In this document: piece after piece, positions 51,201 to 59,773 of the stretch | How the letters are laid out: each line of letters opens with the position of its first letter | Numbering within the stretch: position 1 is the stretch's first letter | Source of the DNA: Owenia fusiformis | Taxonomy: Eukaryota > Annelida > Polychaeta > Sabellida > Oweniidae | Assembly: GCA_903813345.2 (NCBI GenBank) | Contig: CAIIXF020000001.1 | Coordinates: forward strand, 5,024,001-5,084,000 | Direction of reading: 5' to 3' | DNA: 60,000 bases | Program-made: the position numbers and the translations under genes | Notes under the pieces: generated by a model | What the model was told of the DNA's origin: nothing | Databases searched by the model: none | The model's input: the letters and a program-made list of their open reading frames with translations, nothing else

Positions 51201-53883
51201 GTAATGAGAAGTCGAGCACACATGGTCCAAGTCATGTTGCTTTCAACACCCCACCTGGTAAAGCTATCCAGCCATGATAAACTCCTATGTGCCTATGTCT
51301 TACCACATACTATATCAATCTATAATATACACGAGGACAAGCGGGTTAGTTGACGTACTGATGTTTCTAGCACGATTTAGTAGAAGAGTTCACGATTTAG
51401 TAGATACAATATGAATGCAGATTTTATGTTTAGGTAGAATGACAAGCACGCAGTTTGCCATAATGGATCTGGAAATTGTTGTTGCGAATTAGATAATTAC
51501 CAACGTGTCGTTCTAATCTTACATTTATGTTTTAAGAAGTATATGGAAATACATGTTTGGTTACTATAGCAACAACATGAAAGAGATCAATTTAACGAGC
51601 TTAATTGAGTATGGGGTATCATAGAGCGCAGCGCAACAGGTTTCAACCAAGTTCTCAGCTGAGAAAACACCCAACAACCACATAAGTTTGCAAATTAGGA
51701 ACAGCTTTGCTAGCAGCTGTACATTCAACATTTAACTCTAAATCCCGACAATTAGTCAGTCATCAAGTCGTATATTTTTGATTTGGCCACTCATTAGCAC
51801 CAAATTAATTATATCGCTTGATATTATCACATTCTTGCTTTATTGTTGATGACAACTACTACTCCTTATTTTATGATCAAATGGTGTCAAGGATAGGTAT
51901 CGACATGGTGAACTGAATTCAACAATGTTTTTCTCTAAAACCAATTATTGAAAACATTCTGTAATAAAACGGTCCTTTATGTAATGTTGACTGATTGGCA
52001 ACAATTTAATGCAAAAATTATTTATATATATTTTATATAACTGTTTTTGTTTTTTAGTGCAATTTTTTCTTGTTCCTTTCTACCAATTCTTGAGAATGAA
52101 ATAAATTGTCTTTCCGAACCTTTTTGTTGAACAATATAACATTTTCTTAGACCTCTCAATATTACAGTTATACAAAGGAAATTTTGGTTGATTGTACAAA
52201 AAGTATGGAAAAACTTAAAACAACCCTCAAAATAGATAAAAATGAAGATACACATTTTATTTCATTAACAAGATACTTTTTTAAAATCAACCAAACTTTC
52301 CTTTATACAAATATTGAGAGACCCTAAACACATTTTGTTTACGTCGTTTTGTTCCAATTAGGTTCGGATAGATGTTTCATTTCATTCCGAACATATGATA
52401 CCAAGAACAAAAGAAGTGTCTGATGTGTCTAAAACAATATAGAGAAAATGATAAAAAAATATGTATTTCAAATTATAATGTTACCATCCAAAAGATGACT
52501 ATTAAATTGACGATGTGTAAAATTTTCAGAATGTTTTGATAACTGGTTTAAGAGAAACGCGTGTTCAAAAAGTTCACCATATCGATACCACTCCTTTGTT
52601 GTTTTGAGATAGATAATCTTGAAAAAAGCATTTTTAAACATCAGATGGTCATTTCTGTAAGCACTTTCATAAAGGAAATAAATAAAATGTACATGGTGCT
52701 TTATCAGTCATATTTTTCGTATTATACCAAAGATTGAGAAGTAAATTCTGTTATATAAACTTTTACCAAATGGAGAAAATTCCCTAAGAATACTAGTATT
52801 ATATAATAGACCATAACATTTAGCCTTTTACAATCACCCATAAATATGTCACACATCGTATACATCTGTTCTAAATGTTATTTTATGTTATATATTACCA
52901 TGACTTTGTTACTGAACAAAATGATTAGTTACTATTCTATGATGACTATTCGAGCGGTAAAATCATCTGAAATCATGTTTTAATTCGCTTTTGGCACAAC
53001 AATTTTTTGCTCGTACGTGAATGTTTATATCAAACTTCCCGGTGTCAAGGTTTAAAACAGCCTTTGCAACAGGTATAAAGCATTTAAACATAGAGGGGGG
53101 GGGTCATGGGGAAAATGCAAATATTCGCAAGCTGTAATTAATGACTTATACTCAGCTCAGTGAATTCCGTAAGACAGTGATTTAACATTTTAACACGGAT
53201 AATGATAATATTAGAAAAATATTGCTTACTCTATGTCAAAAACTATATTCACAAATCAACTTAAGTATTTGAAAATCAAAATGCTTTATAAACAAATGCA
53301 TGATAAATTAATAATAGCAGAATATCAAGAGAAATTCAAATTAGGTCACTTTTCATCAGAAAATGGAATCTCATCCTAACTTTTTGTATCCTGAATTTAA
53401 TGGTTCAAATTTTATTGTATGTCTTGCGTTTGATATTTTTGAAATATATTTATCCACCACTGTATTATGTACATGTTTCTAAGAAATTAATAGAGTAAAT
53501 GAATCCATGTCATTAGTAGTTAATTTTGACCTTCTCAGAGAGTAAGTATCATGGACCAGATATGCCAGCGGACTCGTGGGAAGTGAAAACCAAGATCTGA
53601 TATGTTAAACTTATGTTCAAAAATTCAAAAAGTGTGATTTGAACAACTATTTCCAAAATGCTAAAATCTATTTTCTAGGAGCCAATCTTACATTTATAAA
53701 CATGTTTAATGACATAACTTTATTTTGCAGGTTAAAGTCTGGTTTCAAAATCGCAGAATGAAATGGAAACGTGTAAAGGGGGCGACACTAGCCAAAGACA
53801 AGGTGACAGGACAGTTGAAACCACTAACGATACCAGCCCCCAACGCCACTATACTGGCATCTGATAGTGAATCACCTAGATGA
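35781..53883 (+). CDS. Mox: Mox/MEOX homeobox transcription factor, three exons
   Basis: Join 35781-36207, 49784-49959 and 53731-53883 for 251 residues. The homeodomain occupies residues 158-217 (PRKERTAF to KWKRVK), with L16, F20, W48, F49, Q50, N51 and R53 in place and the Mox-typical [14 protein letters not shown] helix 1-2 region. Mox proteins are nuclear Antp-class factors, expressed in mesoderm in many bilaterians and acting in somite and muscle development in vertebrates (MEOX1/2). The N-terminal part is Ser/His/Thr-rich ([31 protein letters not shown]) and likely regulatory; no hexapeptide is seen. The C-tail is short. The length resembles vertebrate MEOX1. The start is the only in-frame ATG in exon 1 (G at -3). 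Intron 1 is 13.6 kb and intron 2 is 3.8 kb. The gene diverges from NOL4, 7.4 kb away. Confidence 0.95.
36653..37627. repeat. Perfect tandem duplication, two 487-bp units, in Mox intron 1
   Basis: Unit 36653-37139 recurs at 37141-37627 (period 488). Line-by-line comparison shows no mismatch. Both units start AAAATATGATTCGAATGAGC and end ATATTTTTGAAAATAT. Non-coding. Identity implies a very recent duplication, gene conversion or an assembly duplication. Confidence 0.95.
37950..38580. promoter_or_regulatory. Candidate regulatory block in Mox intron 1
   Basis: Higher GC and complexity than the rest of the intron. Contains clustered TAAT/ATTA cores at 38510-38550, an E-box-like CCAGATGTG near 38483 and a CCATGTGATATGTG near 38130. 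There is no splice-consistent open frame. The enhancer reading is inference. Confidence 0.25.
39982..40469. repeat. Perfect tandem duplication, two 243-bp units, in Mox intron 1
   Basis: AGCATTTCATATTATCAGCA... at 39982-40224 is repeated without visible mismatch at 40225-40467, and both are followed by AG. Non-coding. A second, independent apparently perfect duplication in the same intron. Confidence 0.95.
42924..43006. repeat. Short hairpin repeat with CAGTAAAACCTG arms
   Basis: AGTAAAACCTGCGCTAATGAA (left) pairs with ATTCATTGTGCACAGGTTTTACT (right) with a few mismatches. A related CAGTAGAACCT sequence lies 170 bp upstream at about 42754. Arms of this type resemble terminal repeats of DNA transposons; the family is not assigned. 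Confidence 0.5.
45133..45960. mobile_element. Nested foldback element with internal satellite-like repeats
   Basis: TTGCAAGACTTATGCCTGGC (45133 onward) through GGATCC at 45198 is the near reverse complement of 45838-45907, with arms of about 70-75 bp. Between them lie repeated GACAGGCCTTGCAATATAAT units (period 66, at 45584 and 45650) and palindromic TTACCATGGTAA. The right arm is partly duplicated in tandem (45876-45906 and 45926-45958). No ORF of note. A second hairpin is inserted inside (45682-45825). Confidence 0.65.
45682..45825. mobile_element. 144-bp hairpin (MITE-like) nested in the 45 kb foldback
   Basis: Left arm ACCCCCATAAATGT...GACATTTGTTTCTCAAAATAATT is complementary to the right arm AATTATTTTGACAAACAAATGTC...ACATTTATGGGGGT, centred near 45754. 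Only a handful of mismatches over about 70 bp per arm. Confidence 0.75.
48866..49005. repeat. 140-bp hairpin element in Mox intron 1
   Basis: CAAATATTTAATT...GGTGAATAC (48866-48894) pairs with GTATTCACC...AATTAAATATTTG (48977-49005). An inner hairpin ATATTCCAC/GTGGAATAT flanks GCCCTTTGGGC. Resembles a short MITE; no target duplication assigned. Confidence 0.6.
49784..49959 (+). CDS. Mox: Mox exon 2 (homeodomain residues 1-44)
   Basis: Two bases complete Asp143, then 58 codons to Gln at the donor GTATGT. The acceptor is TGACTTCAG. It encodes [22 protein letters not shown]-type sequence through DLTERQ, that is, homeodomain helices 1 and 2 and the turn. The intron falls between homeodomain residues 44 and 45. 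The in-frame extension after the donor is intronic. Confidence 0.95.
49960..53730. other. Mox intron 2 (3.8 kb)
   Basis: AT-rich; contains the palindromic element at 51888-52598 and a nine-G run at 53095-53103. No additional exon seen. Confidence 0.5.
51888..52598 (-). mobile_element. Palindromic element, copy 1 (711 bp)
   Basis: The ends read CAAGGATAGGTATCGACATGG and CCATATCGATACCACTCCTTTG, imperfect inverted repeats. The interior is an overall imperfect palindrome with CCGAACC / GGTTCGG and CTCAATATT / AATATTGAGAG arms. A second copy lies at 55078-55804 in the opposite orientation. The minus ORF 52022-52255 inside has no recognisable motif. Confidence 0.7.
53731..53883 (+). CDS. Mox: Mox exon 3 (homeodomain helix 3 and C-terminus)
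   Basis: Acceptor TATTTTGCAG, then [17 protein letters not shown], the recognition helix, followed by a 33-residue tail ([20 protein letters not shown]...) and TGA at 53881-53883. Frame is phase 0 from exon 2. Too short for ORF finders, but the helix-3 motif is unmistakable. Confidence 0.95.
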   Translation, partial: VKVWFQNRRMKWKRVKGATLAKDKVTGQLKPLTIPAPNATILASDSESPR

Positions 53884-54590
53884 CAGTAGGTTAGACAATA
53901 AAAAGGATGACTGCTTTCTCATTTCGGTTTCTCTTGGACAAGGAGGGGCTTACGTGCATCCAAAGGCCAAGTTGTATGAATATGTATTTCAGTTACATGT
54001 GGTCTGCTGAAGATGACTCGCAATCGGAATGATAAATACTACCATCTTATGAAACGGAGAAGATTGAGACAATTGTAATGTAACATCAAAGTATTGCCCA
54101 CGGATGCTTACATTGAAATCGTGTTATATTAGAGAAAACAGAATAATGGGCAATCTACAGTCTGTACATATTTAACAAGCGGATAACCATATATTGTGAT
54201 AAAAAATATTCTTTTTTCTGAGTTCTCTATTTTGTCCTTTCATATGTTCAGGGCATTGAGGGCATCTATGATAAAATGTTTGTTGCGAGGGTGGTCTCTA
54301 ATTTTGATTACATTATATAGATGTTAATGTGCGAGTATCTTGGCAAGCGCCTGCTCATTCCTGATGAGTTATGATAATTTATACTTCTCAACTCGAGGAT
54401 GACGAAAAGCGACTCCAGAATTGACAATATTAAACAGGTATGCCTGTCACTGTATTTCCACAATCATTTCTATGACAAAAATGATGATGCTTGGAGACGA
54501 ACAGGTTCAGATTAATGAGACTTTGTTATGACAATAGAAGTTATAAAACATGTTTTTGTAGAAAATGCAGATATGCACTCTAAAATCACG
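53884..54590 (+). other. Mox: Probable Mox 3' UTR
   Basis: Non-coding sequence after the Mox stop. AATAAA occurs at 53897-53902, which seems too close to the stop to be the main polyadenylation signal; no other canonical AATAAA stands out before the palindrome at 54.6 kb. The UTR end is not determined. Confidence 0.3.
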
Positions 54591-54724
54591 GTACCATACG
54601 GTATATTATGAATATGGTATCGTACGGTACATACGGCATTATATAAGTCAACTGTACGGTACCGTACGATACTATATTCAAATTACCGTACATTACCAAC
54701 GCCAAACCGTACCGTACGGTACTG
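54588..54724. repeat. CGTACGGTAC-rich palindromic cluster
   Basis: Repeated GGTACCGTACG-type words. Arms GAATATGGTATCGTACGGTAC (54610-54630) and its near-complement 54659-54679 differ at one position, and outer arms with ACGGTA/TACCGT continue to both ends. A dense self-complementary block of about 137 bp just past the Mox 3' end. Confidence 0.65.
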
Positions 54725-55077
54725 TTAGATAATATGGAGTTTAAGCTTGTTTTTTCACAACCTAAACGTGAACGGAAAATATTTAGCGATGCATTTGTAT
54801 GGGCGATTGGTCATACGTATAGGTTGGCGTTTCGATTTTATTTGCGAGCTTGAACTCCCTATTGGCTGTGTACTGTACGCATGGCATCAAATGAATGTCT
54901 CTTGTGATATCAGAGCAACTCAACTGTGTTCATGTTCATATATTGTTGGCACACTCTGCAGCTGGCCGGTGATGCCAAATGTGACTTCATCCTACACACA
55001 TGTGACGTTTTAAATGAAAGATGGTTGAATACAACAGGTCTGGTTGAATATGAGTTAGCCATATGTGAAATATAACT

Positions 55078-55804
55078 CAAAGGAGTGGTATCGATATGGA
55101 GAACTTTTTGAACACACGTTTCTCTTAAACCAGCCATAAAAAATCTAAAAATTTAACACATCGTCAATTTAATGGTCATCTTTTGAATGGTAACAATATA
55201 ATTTGAAAATATATATATACTTTCATCTATATCGTTTTAGAAAACACATGAAACACTTGTTTTGTTCTTGGTATCATGTTTCCAGAGTGAAATAAACATC
55301 TTTCCGAACCTCATTGGAACAAAACGACATAAACACAACATGTTTAGGTCTCTCAATATTGTAATTGTATGTTTTAGTTGATTTTAAAAAAGTATCTTGT
55401 TAATGAAATAAAAGGTTTATCTTGATTTTTATCTATTTTGGGGGGTTTTTGTTTTGATTTTTTGAATACTTTTTTAAAATCAACCAAAAATTCCTTTGTA
55501 TAGCTATAATATTGAGAGGTCTAAAAACATGTTGTATATGTTATTTTGTTCCAACGAGGTTCGGAAAGACATTTTATTTCATTCTCAAGAATTGCTAGAA
55601 AGGAGCAAAAACAATTGCACTAAAAAAACAAAAATGTTAACAAAAACAGTTATATAAAATATTTCTAAATAATTTTTGCATTAACTTGTTGTCAATAAGT
55701 CAACATTACATAAAATACCGTGTTTTTTACAGAATGTTTTCAATGATTGGTTTAAGAGAAAAACATTGTTGAATTCAGTTCTCCATATCGATACCACTCC
55801 TTTG
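55078..55804 (+). mobile_element. Palindromic element, copy 2 (727 bp)
   Basis: Starts CAAAGGAGTGGTATCGATATGG and ends CCATATCGATACCACTCCTTTG, giving 22-bp perfect terminal inverted repeats. Its left half matches the complement of the right half of copy 1 and vice versa. No transposase is seen, so it is non-autonomous. It lies between Mox and the right-edge transposons. Confidence 0.75.
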
Positions 55805-55933
55805 TATCTGTAACTAAATATACTGTGGTACTAACCTTATTTTCTGAAATATAAATTGTCCCCACCTTGCAATATAATACAAAGTATAGGATACAAGACA
55901 TTCACAATACATTTAGTCGTGTGTTTAAATTAA

Positions 55934-56092
55934 GGAATAAATAATGATAGGCCATTCAATATGGTGAAATTCAGCACGAGTTGGACAGAATGTCGTACAA
56001 AGCACGAACCGAAGGTGAGTGCATTTGTACTGACATTCTGTCCAACGAGTGCTGAATTTCACCATATTGAATGGCCTATCATTATTTATTCC
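55934..56092. mobile_element. 159-bp near-perfect hairpin (MITE-like)
   Basis: GGAATAAATAATGATAGGCC...GGACAGAATGTC (55934-55994) is the near-exact complement of GACATTCTGTCC...GGCCTATCATTATTTATTCC (56032-56092), and pairing extends to GTACAAA/ATTTGTAC. The loop is about 20 bp. Flanks show weaker extended pairing. Confidence 0.8.
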
Positions 56093-56789
56093 GATTCAAA
56101 CATATAAAAAATGAAAACATTGTTCAGAGAATTGGCAAACTCGAGCTCGCTGTTATTTTCGCCATTCCCAGGTGTGACGTCACAATGCAAATACAATACG
56201 TAGATTCCCGGATGATTGGATAGAGCACGGTCGTGCATCTATGAAGAATTAGAGAACGTTCTATATTGGCTATGCTGCATTCTGATTGGTTGAGAAATTC
56301 GAATAGAGCACGGTCATGTTTGAATCTTTTTCACACGTTGCAAATGATTTAACATCACTTTAAATAATGATTTTTGCTAGGAAACCTTGCTATTCTTTTT
56401 AATGAGAGTATTTATACGTTTTCACTCAACTGCCAAAAAGTGACGGAGATTTTTGAATTCAGTGAAATTGATTACCCTCATCGATTTCATAATATCAAGT
56501 TGTATGAACAATAAAGATATTCCGTACACTACAATGGGGCGTGTAGCCAGAGTATTTAAGAAATAAGGTCAGGGTGTGTCAGTTACATGTAGTTTCATCT
56601 TGAGGCGTCTACGCCTGTTATAGAGATTTTATTTATATTTAAACTGTACTTCCTTTTGTTACCATGTACATAAAGTGTAATATATTTATACACAAAATAA
56701 AGGATATAAAATAATTTAAGGTTTGTTAGAGAAAATAGCTATAGAACGCTGGCTTTACACCGGTAGGATTTTAAATTAAGGAAGATGTG
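56093..56789. other. Non-coding spacer with CRE-like and inverted CCAAT motifs
   Basis: A perfect TGACGTCA palindrome lies near 56174-56181, several ATTGG boxes follow (about 56216, 56266, 56284), and AGAGCACGGTC occurs twice (about 56222 and 56306). This could be a promoter-like stretch or a repeat. No exon is identified. Confidence 0.3.
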
Positions 56790-56791
56790 TA

Positions 56792-57661
56792 CACTCCCCT
56801 CTATAAGTTTGGCAACCTTTTTTCCCCATTGAACTATGTGTTAAAGCCTCTTTACGTTTGAATTTTTATTTACTTAACCGGCGATGAAATAAGGTATAAT
56901 ATTGATGGAAAAAGTAACTTGACTTTATTTCCAATACCTCCAAATTTTCTCAATTTTTTTCCTCAATTACAATAGGTCGAAAATTGATGATAAATTTGAT
57001 GAATTTTTGAAAATCGTCATTCCCATGTAATCCAATGGGAAATTGAAGGTTCGGGGCAAATCAGAATATCTTTTCAGTAAAAGACTCAGCGAAAAATATT
57101 TTTATATAGAAAATTGAATTGTCTAACTTTTTAGAACACTAAGTGTTCAGTTTATTTGATGAATATTAAAGTTACAGCGCTTCAAAGTCATTTTTGAAAA
57201 TAATTTTTCGCCTCTTGTCTTATTTCAATGGGAGAGGTTTTTTGAAAAACAATTTTGACTTTAAAGCCCTATAACTTTGTTGGACCTGAAGAAACATATC
57301 AATTTTTTGTTAAATAAAGTTAGCAAATTCAATTGCCTGCCTAACTCGTATTTTTTGCAAGGACTCGGATGGATGGATATTCTGTCATATGACTTGCGGC
57401 AAACCTACCATTTCCCATTGCTTAACATGGGAATGTCGATTTTCAAAAATTCATCAAATTTAGCATCAAATTTCGACCTATTGTAATTGAGGAAAAAAAT
57501 TGAGAAAATTTGGAGGTATTGGAATTAAAGTCAAATTACGTTTCCATCAATAGTATAAGTATTTTCATCGCAGGTTAAGTAGATAAAAATTCAAAGGTAA
57601 AGAGGCTTTAACACGTAGTTCAATGGGGGAAAAAAGGTTGCCAAACTTATGGAGGGGAGTG
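56792..57661. mobile_element. 870-bp foldback transposon with about 250-bp arms and TA flanks
   Basis: Begins CACTCCCCTCTATAAGTTTG after TA (56790-56791) and ends CAAACTTATGGAGGGGAGTG before TA (57662-57663). The left arm (to about 57042) is the imperfect reverse complement of about 57409-57661, with weaker pairing further inward. TA duplications fit the Tc1/mariner superfamily. No intact transposase; the ORF 57277-57486 spans the arm and loop and is not gene-like. Confidence 0.8.
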
Positions 57662-57820
57662 TACGTTTTGAATTTTTATCCAATCCTCATTGGGGTCACA
57701 TGTTATCTCAAAATGGTCGAACGTACACATTGACCTTACATGGGCTCAGTGGCTATTTCTGAACCTAAGATGCGCCAAAATAAAAAAAATAAGACTTTTA
57801 GCATTTTTAATAACATATAG

Positions 57821-57904
57821 TCCTTGGTAATATGGACTCTCTATCCTGGAAACGTCCATAATTGCTTGGTAATATGGACTCTCTATCCTGGAAACGTCCA
57901 TAAT
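57821..57904. repeat. Two-copy 42-bp tandem repeat
   Basis: TTGGTAATATGGACTCTCTA... recurs with a 42-bp period, the second unit starting near 57863. The period is 14 codons, so on the minus strand the open frame carries two copies of IMDVSRIESPYYQ. Short tandem duplication, no mismatches seen. Confidence 0.8.
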
Positions 57905-58009
57905 TGTACTCCCTGAAACACCTTGTCCAGGTAACAGCTTCTGAAAATATTCATGTAGATACTTCATTCTTGCGTGCTTAAAATCTGTAGTCATTGAGAC
58001 AAATGTTCC
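57901..58009 (-). CDS. Uncertain exon of unidentified minus-strand gene
   Basis: After an acceptor-like TATAGCCCAG, the frame reads TFVSMTTDFKHARMKYLHEY and on to LLPGQ, then reaches a possible donor (CAAG|GTGTTT). The peptide looks coding-like (mixed, no low complexity) but I do not recognise it. Beyond it the frame runs into a 42-bp tandem duplication. It may be an exon of a gene extending beyond the right edge, or chance. Confidence 0.25.
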
Positions 58010-58214
58010 TGGGCTATAACGGAATTAACTGATGGATATTTCATCATATATTATACACATATTCTGTCAGAGAAAGAGATAATACTGGATTCTGTTGGTG
58101 CTGCCATCTTTATATCGGCCCAGAACCTATGTAATTTATCTCTCTTGTTATTCGGATCAATTTTTACCACTACACCTCATCTCTACAACTCTACATTTAT
58201 CCTTCTCCTGTAAT

Positions 58215-58386
58215 ATGGTTTCTTTTGTGGAGCCAAGTAAGTACACTTTGGGTGGGGTGCGTCGTCTGGGATTTGTCATTGTTTGATATGAAATCGACTC
58301 CTTCTTCACAAGGGTTGTGGTCGTGTCTTTGTCTGTTTCTGATTCGTCCTTGTCTCCGCATGGTGTGGCTTCACTAGTCTTCTCAC
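58215..58386 (-). CDS. Uncertain exon of unidentified minus-strand gene
   Basis: Acceptor-like CGTTCCTTCCAG precedes GT GAG AAG ACT, giving GEKTSEATPCGDKDESETDK, then a Thr run and KKESISYQTMTNPRRRTPPK. The hydrophilic, low-complexity-free sequence is exon-like, but no strong donor is seen at its end (only AAA|GTGTAC) and I do not recognise the family. It lies 180 bp left of a mariner element. Confidence 0.25.
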
Positions 58387-58636
58387 CTGGAAGGAACGAA
58401 GCAATTTTTATTTCATGCACTTGGTTCGAATTATATTGTTTTATCTAAAAATTGCTATTATGCCTTACAATGACTAACATCGTACGCCAATTAAGCCAAT
58501 TATATCCAATGCCATGGCATAGAGTTGTATATATTTGCTAATTGCAAGAAGTACTGAGTGTACGAGGGTTGATCCAAAAGTTCTCCACCGTTTTATCTAA
58601 AAAAATTATTTCTTGGTGAATTTTGTTCAGACTTGG

Positions 58637-59035
58637 TCAGAAGCAACATGAATATGATAGCTTGGTATTGTATTAATATCATTGAAAAAATATAATATTA
58701 ACTATGTCATTTGGTTACCATAGTAACAGGACAACGAGGAAGGCGGAGCTGAATATAATCACTGTTTATTACAATTTTTTGTCAAACAACATGGTATTAT
58801 TACAGAGTTTTAACAAGGGGTTTTAACATTAATGAAGGCTTTTATTTGATGCAATATCAATGTTCATTCTCCTTCAAAATGGTCCCCACCATGGGCTATG
58901 CATTTATTGCATCATTTTATCCAATTATTGAACACATGCCGAAGTCCATTCTCAGCGACTGAATACACACTGTTGGTAAAAGCTACAATCATCGACTCAT
59001 CATCTGCAAAACGAATCCCACGGAGGGGCTTCTTA
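58637..59035 (-). repeat. Left arm of the mariner long inverted repeat
   Basis: TCAGAAGCAACATGAATATG at 58637 pairs with the last bases of the window (59981-60000) and pairing continues to ATCCCACGGAGGGGCTTC (ending about 59032) against 59605-59625. The arm therefore contains, on the minus strand, the transposase C-terminus including its stop. Confidence 0.85.
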
Positions 59036-59060
59036 GTGTAGCCAGTACTGTGGAGATGGA

Positions 59061-59773
59061 TTGGATAGGCCAAAGAAGACAAAGGTACAGAAATCTACAT
59101 CTAAAGTGATGTTTATCATCTTTTTCGACATCCACAGAATCATCCTCGTTCACGCCGTGCCAACTGGAGTTACTGTGAATTCTGCATATTATTCAAAGGT
59201 AAATTGTGAATCCCAGGTTTTGGACCCGACTTGGACCCTGTGTTTTGGACACATGACTTCTTCAATGTCTTAGTTGATAAAATATGCCTTTCCATGGTAC
59301 CTTCATAGTTATACAATATGGCATGTACATGTATTTGGGTCTATTCGTGATAATAGAAAATGAACTGAGGTATCATAATTGATGTGTTTCAGTTACTAAG
59401 GAAGAATCTGAAAGATGCCATCAGGAGAAAGAGGCCAGAGCTTATTGCAGATTGCTTCTACTTCCATCATGACAACGCCCCTGCCCACAGAGCTAACATT
59501 ACAATTGAAGTTATACATGAGCATTTACAAGCAGAACTTGTCAAGCATCCCCCTTATTCCCCAGATACAGCTCCCTGTGACTTCCACATATTTCCTGAAG
59601 CTAGGAAGCCCCTCCGTGGGATTTATTTTGCAGATGATGAGTCGCTGATTGAAGTTTTTACCAACAGTGTGTATTCAGTCGCTAAGAATGGACTTCGGCA
59701 TGTGTTCAATAATTGGATAAAACGATGCAATAAATGCATAGCCCATGGTGGGGACTATTTTGAGGGAGAATGA
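59061..59773 (+). pseudogene. Truncated mariner transposase, interrupted by an intron-like segment
   Basis: Two blocks, 59061-59198 and 59393-59773. The first has the RPKKTKV...KVMFIIFFDIH motif with the first catalytic Asp (codon 59127), then VNSAYY. The second has IRRKRPELIAD, HHDNAPAHRA with the second Asp (codon 59471), and HPPYSPDTAPCDFHIFP with the third Asp (codon 59579), ending HGGDYFEGE and stop. The 2nd-3rd Asp spacing counts to 35 residues between, one more than the DD34D of classical mariners. The helix-turn-helix N-terminal half is absent, replaced by the inverted left arm. The frame begins at TTG, without a proper start. All three catalytic aspartates are kept, but the gene is not complete. 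Confidence 0.88.
59199..59392 (+). other. GT-AG intron-like segment within mariner transposase
   Basis: 194 bp starting GTAAATTG after an AAG codon and ending GATGTGTTTCAG before TTA CTA AGG. Removing it joins VNSAYYSK to LLRKNLKDAIRRKRPEL in phase 0, restoring the usual mariner spacing. Retained, it shifts the frame and meets a TAG at 59271-59273. Confidence 0.65.

Noticed and set aside
52022-52255. 77-codon minus ORF in palindromic element copy 1
   Set aside because: Not preserved in copy 2 and rich in Phe/Ile from AT content.
53095-53103. Nine-G run as a possible G-quadruplex
   Set aside because: A single G run without three partners; no quadruplex expected.
57277-57486. 69-codon ORF in the 56.8-57.7 kb foldback
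   Set aside because: Spans loop and arm of the inverted repeat; the arm sequence is not coding in either copy.
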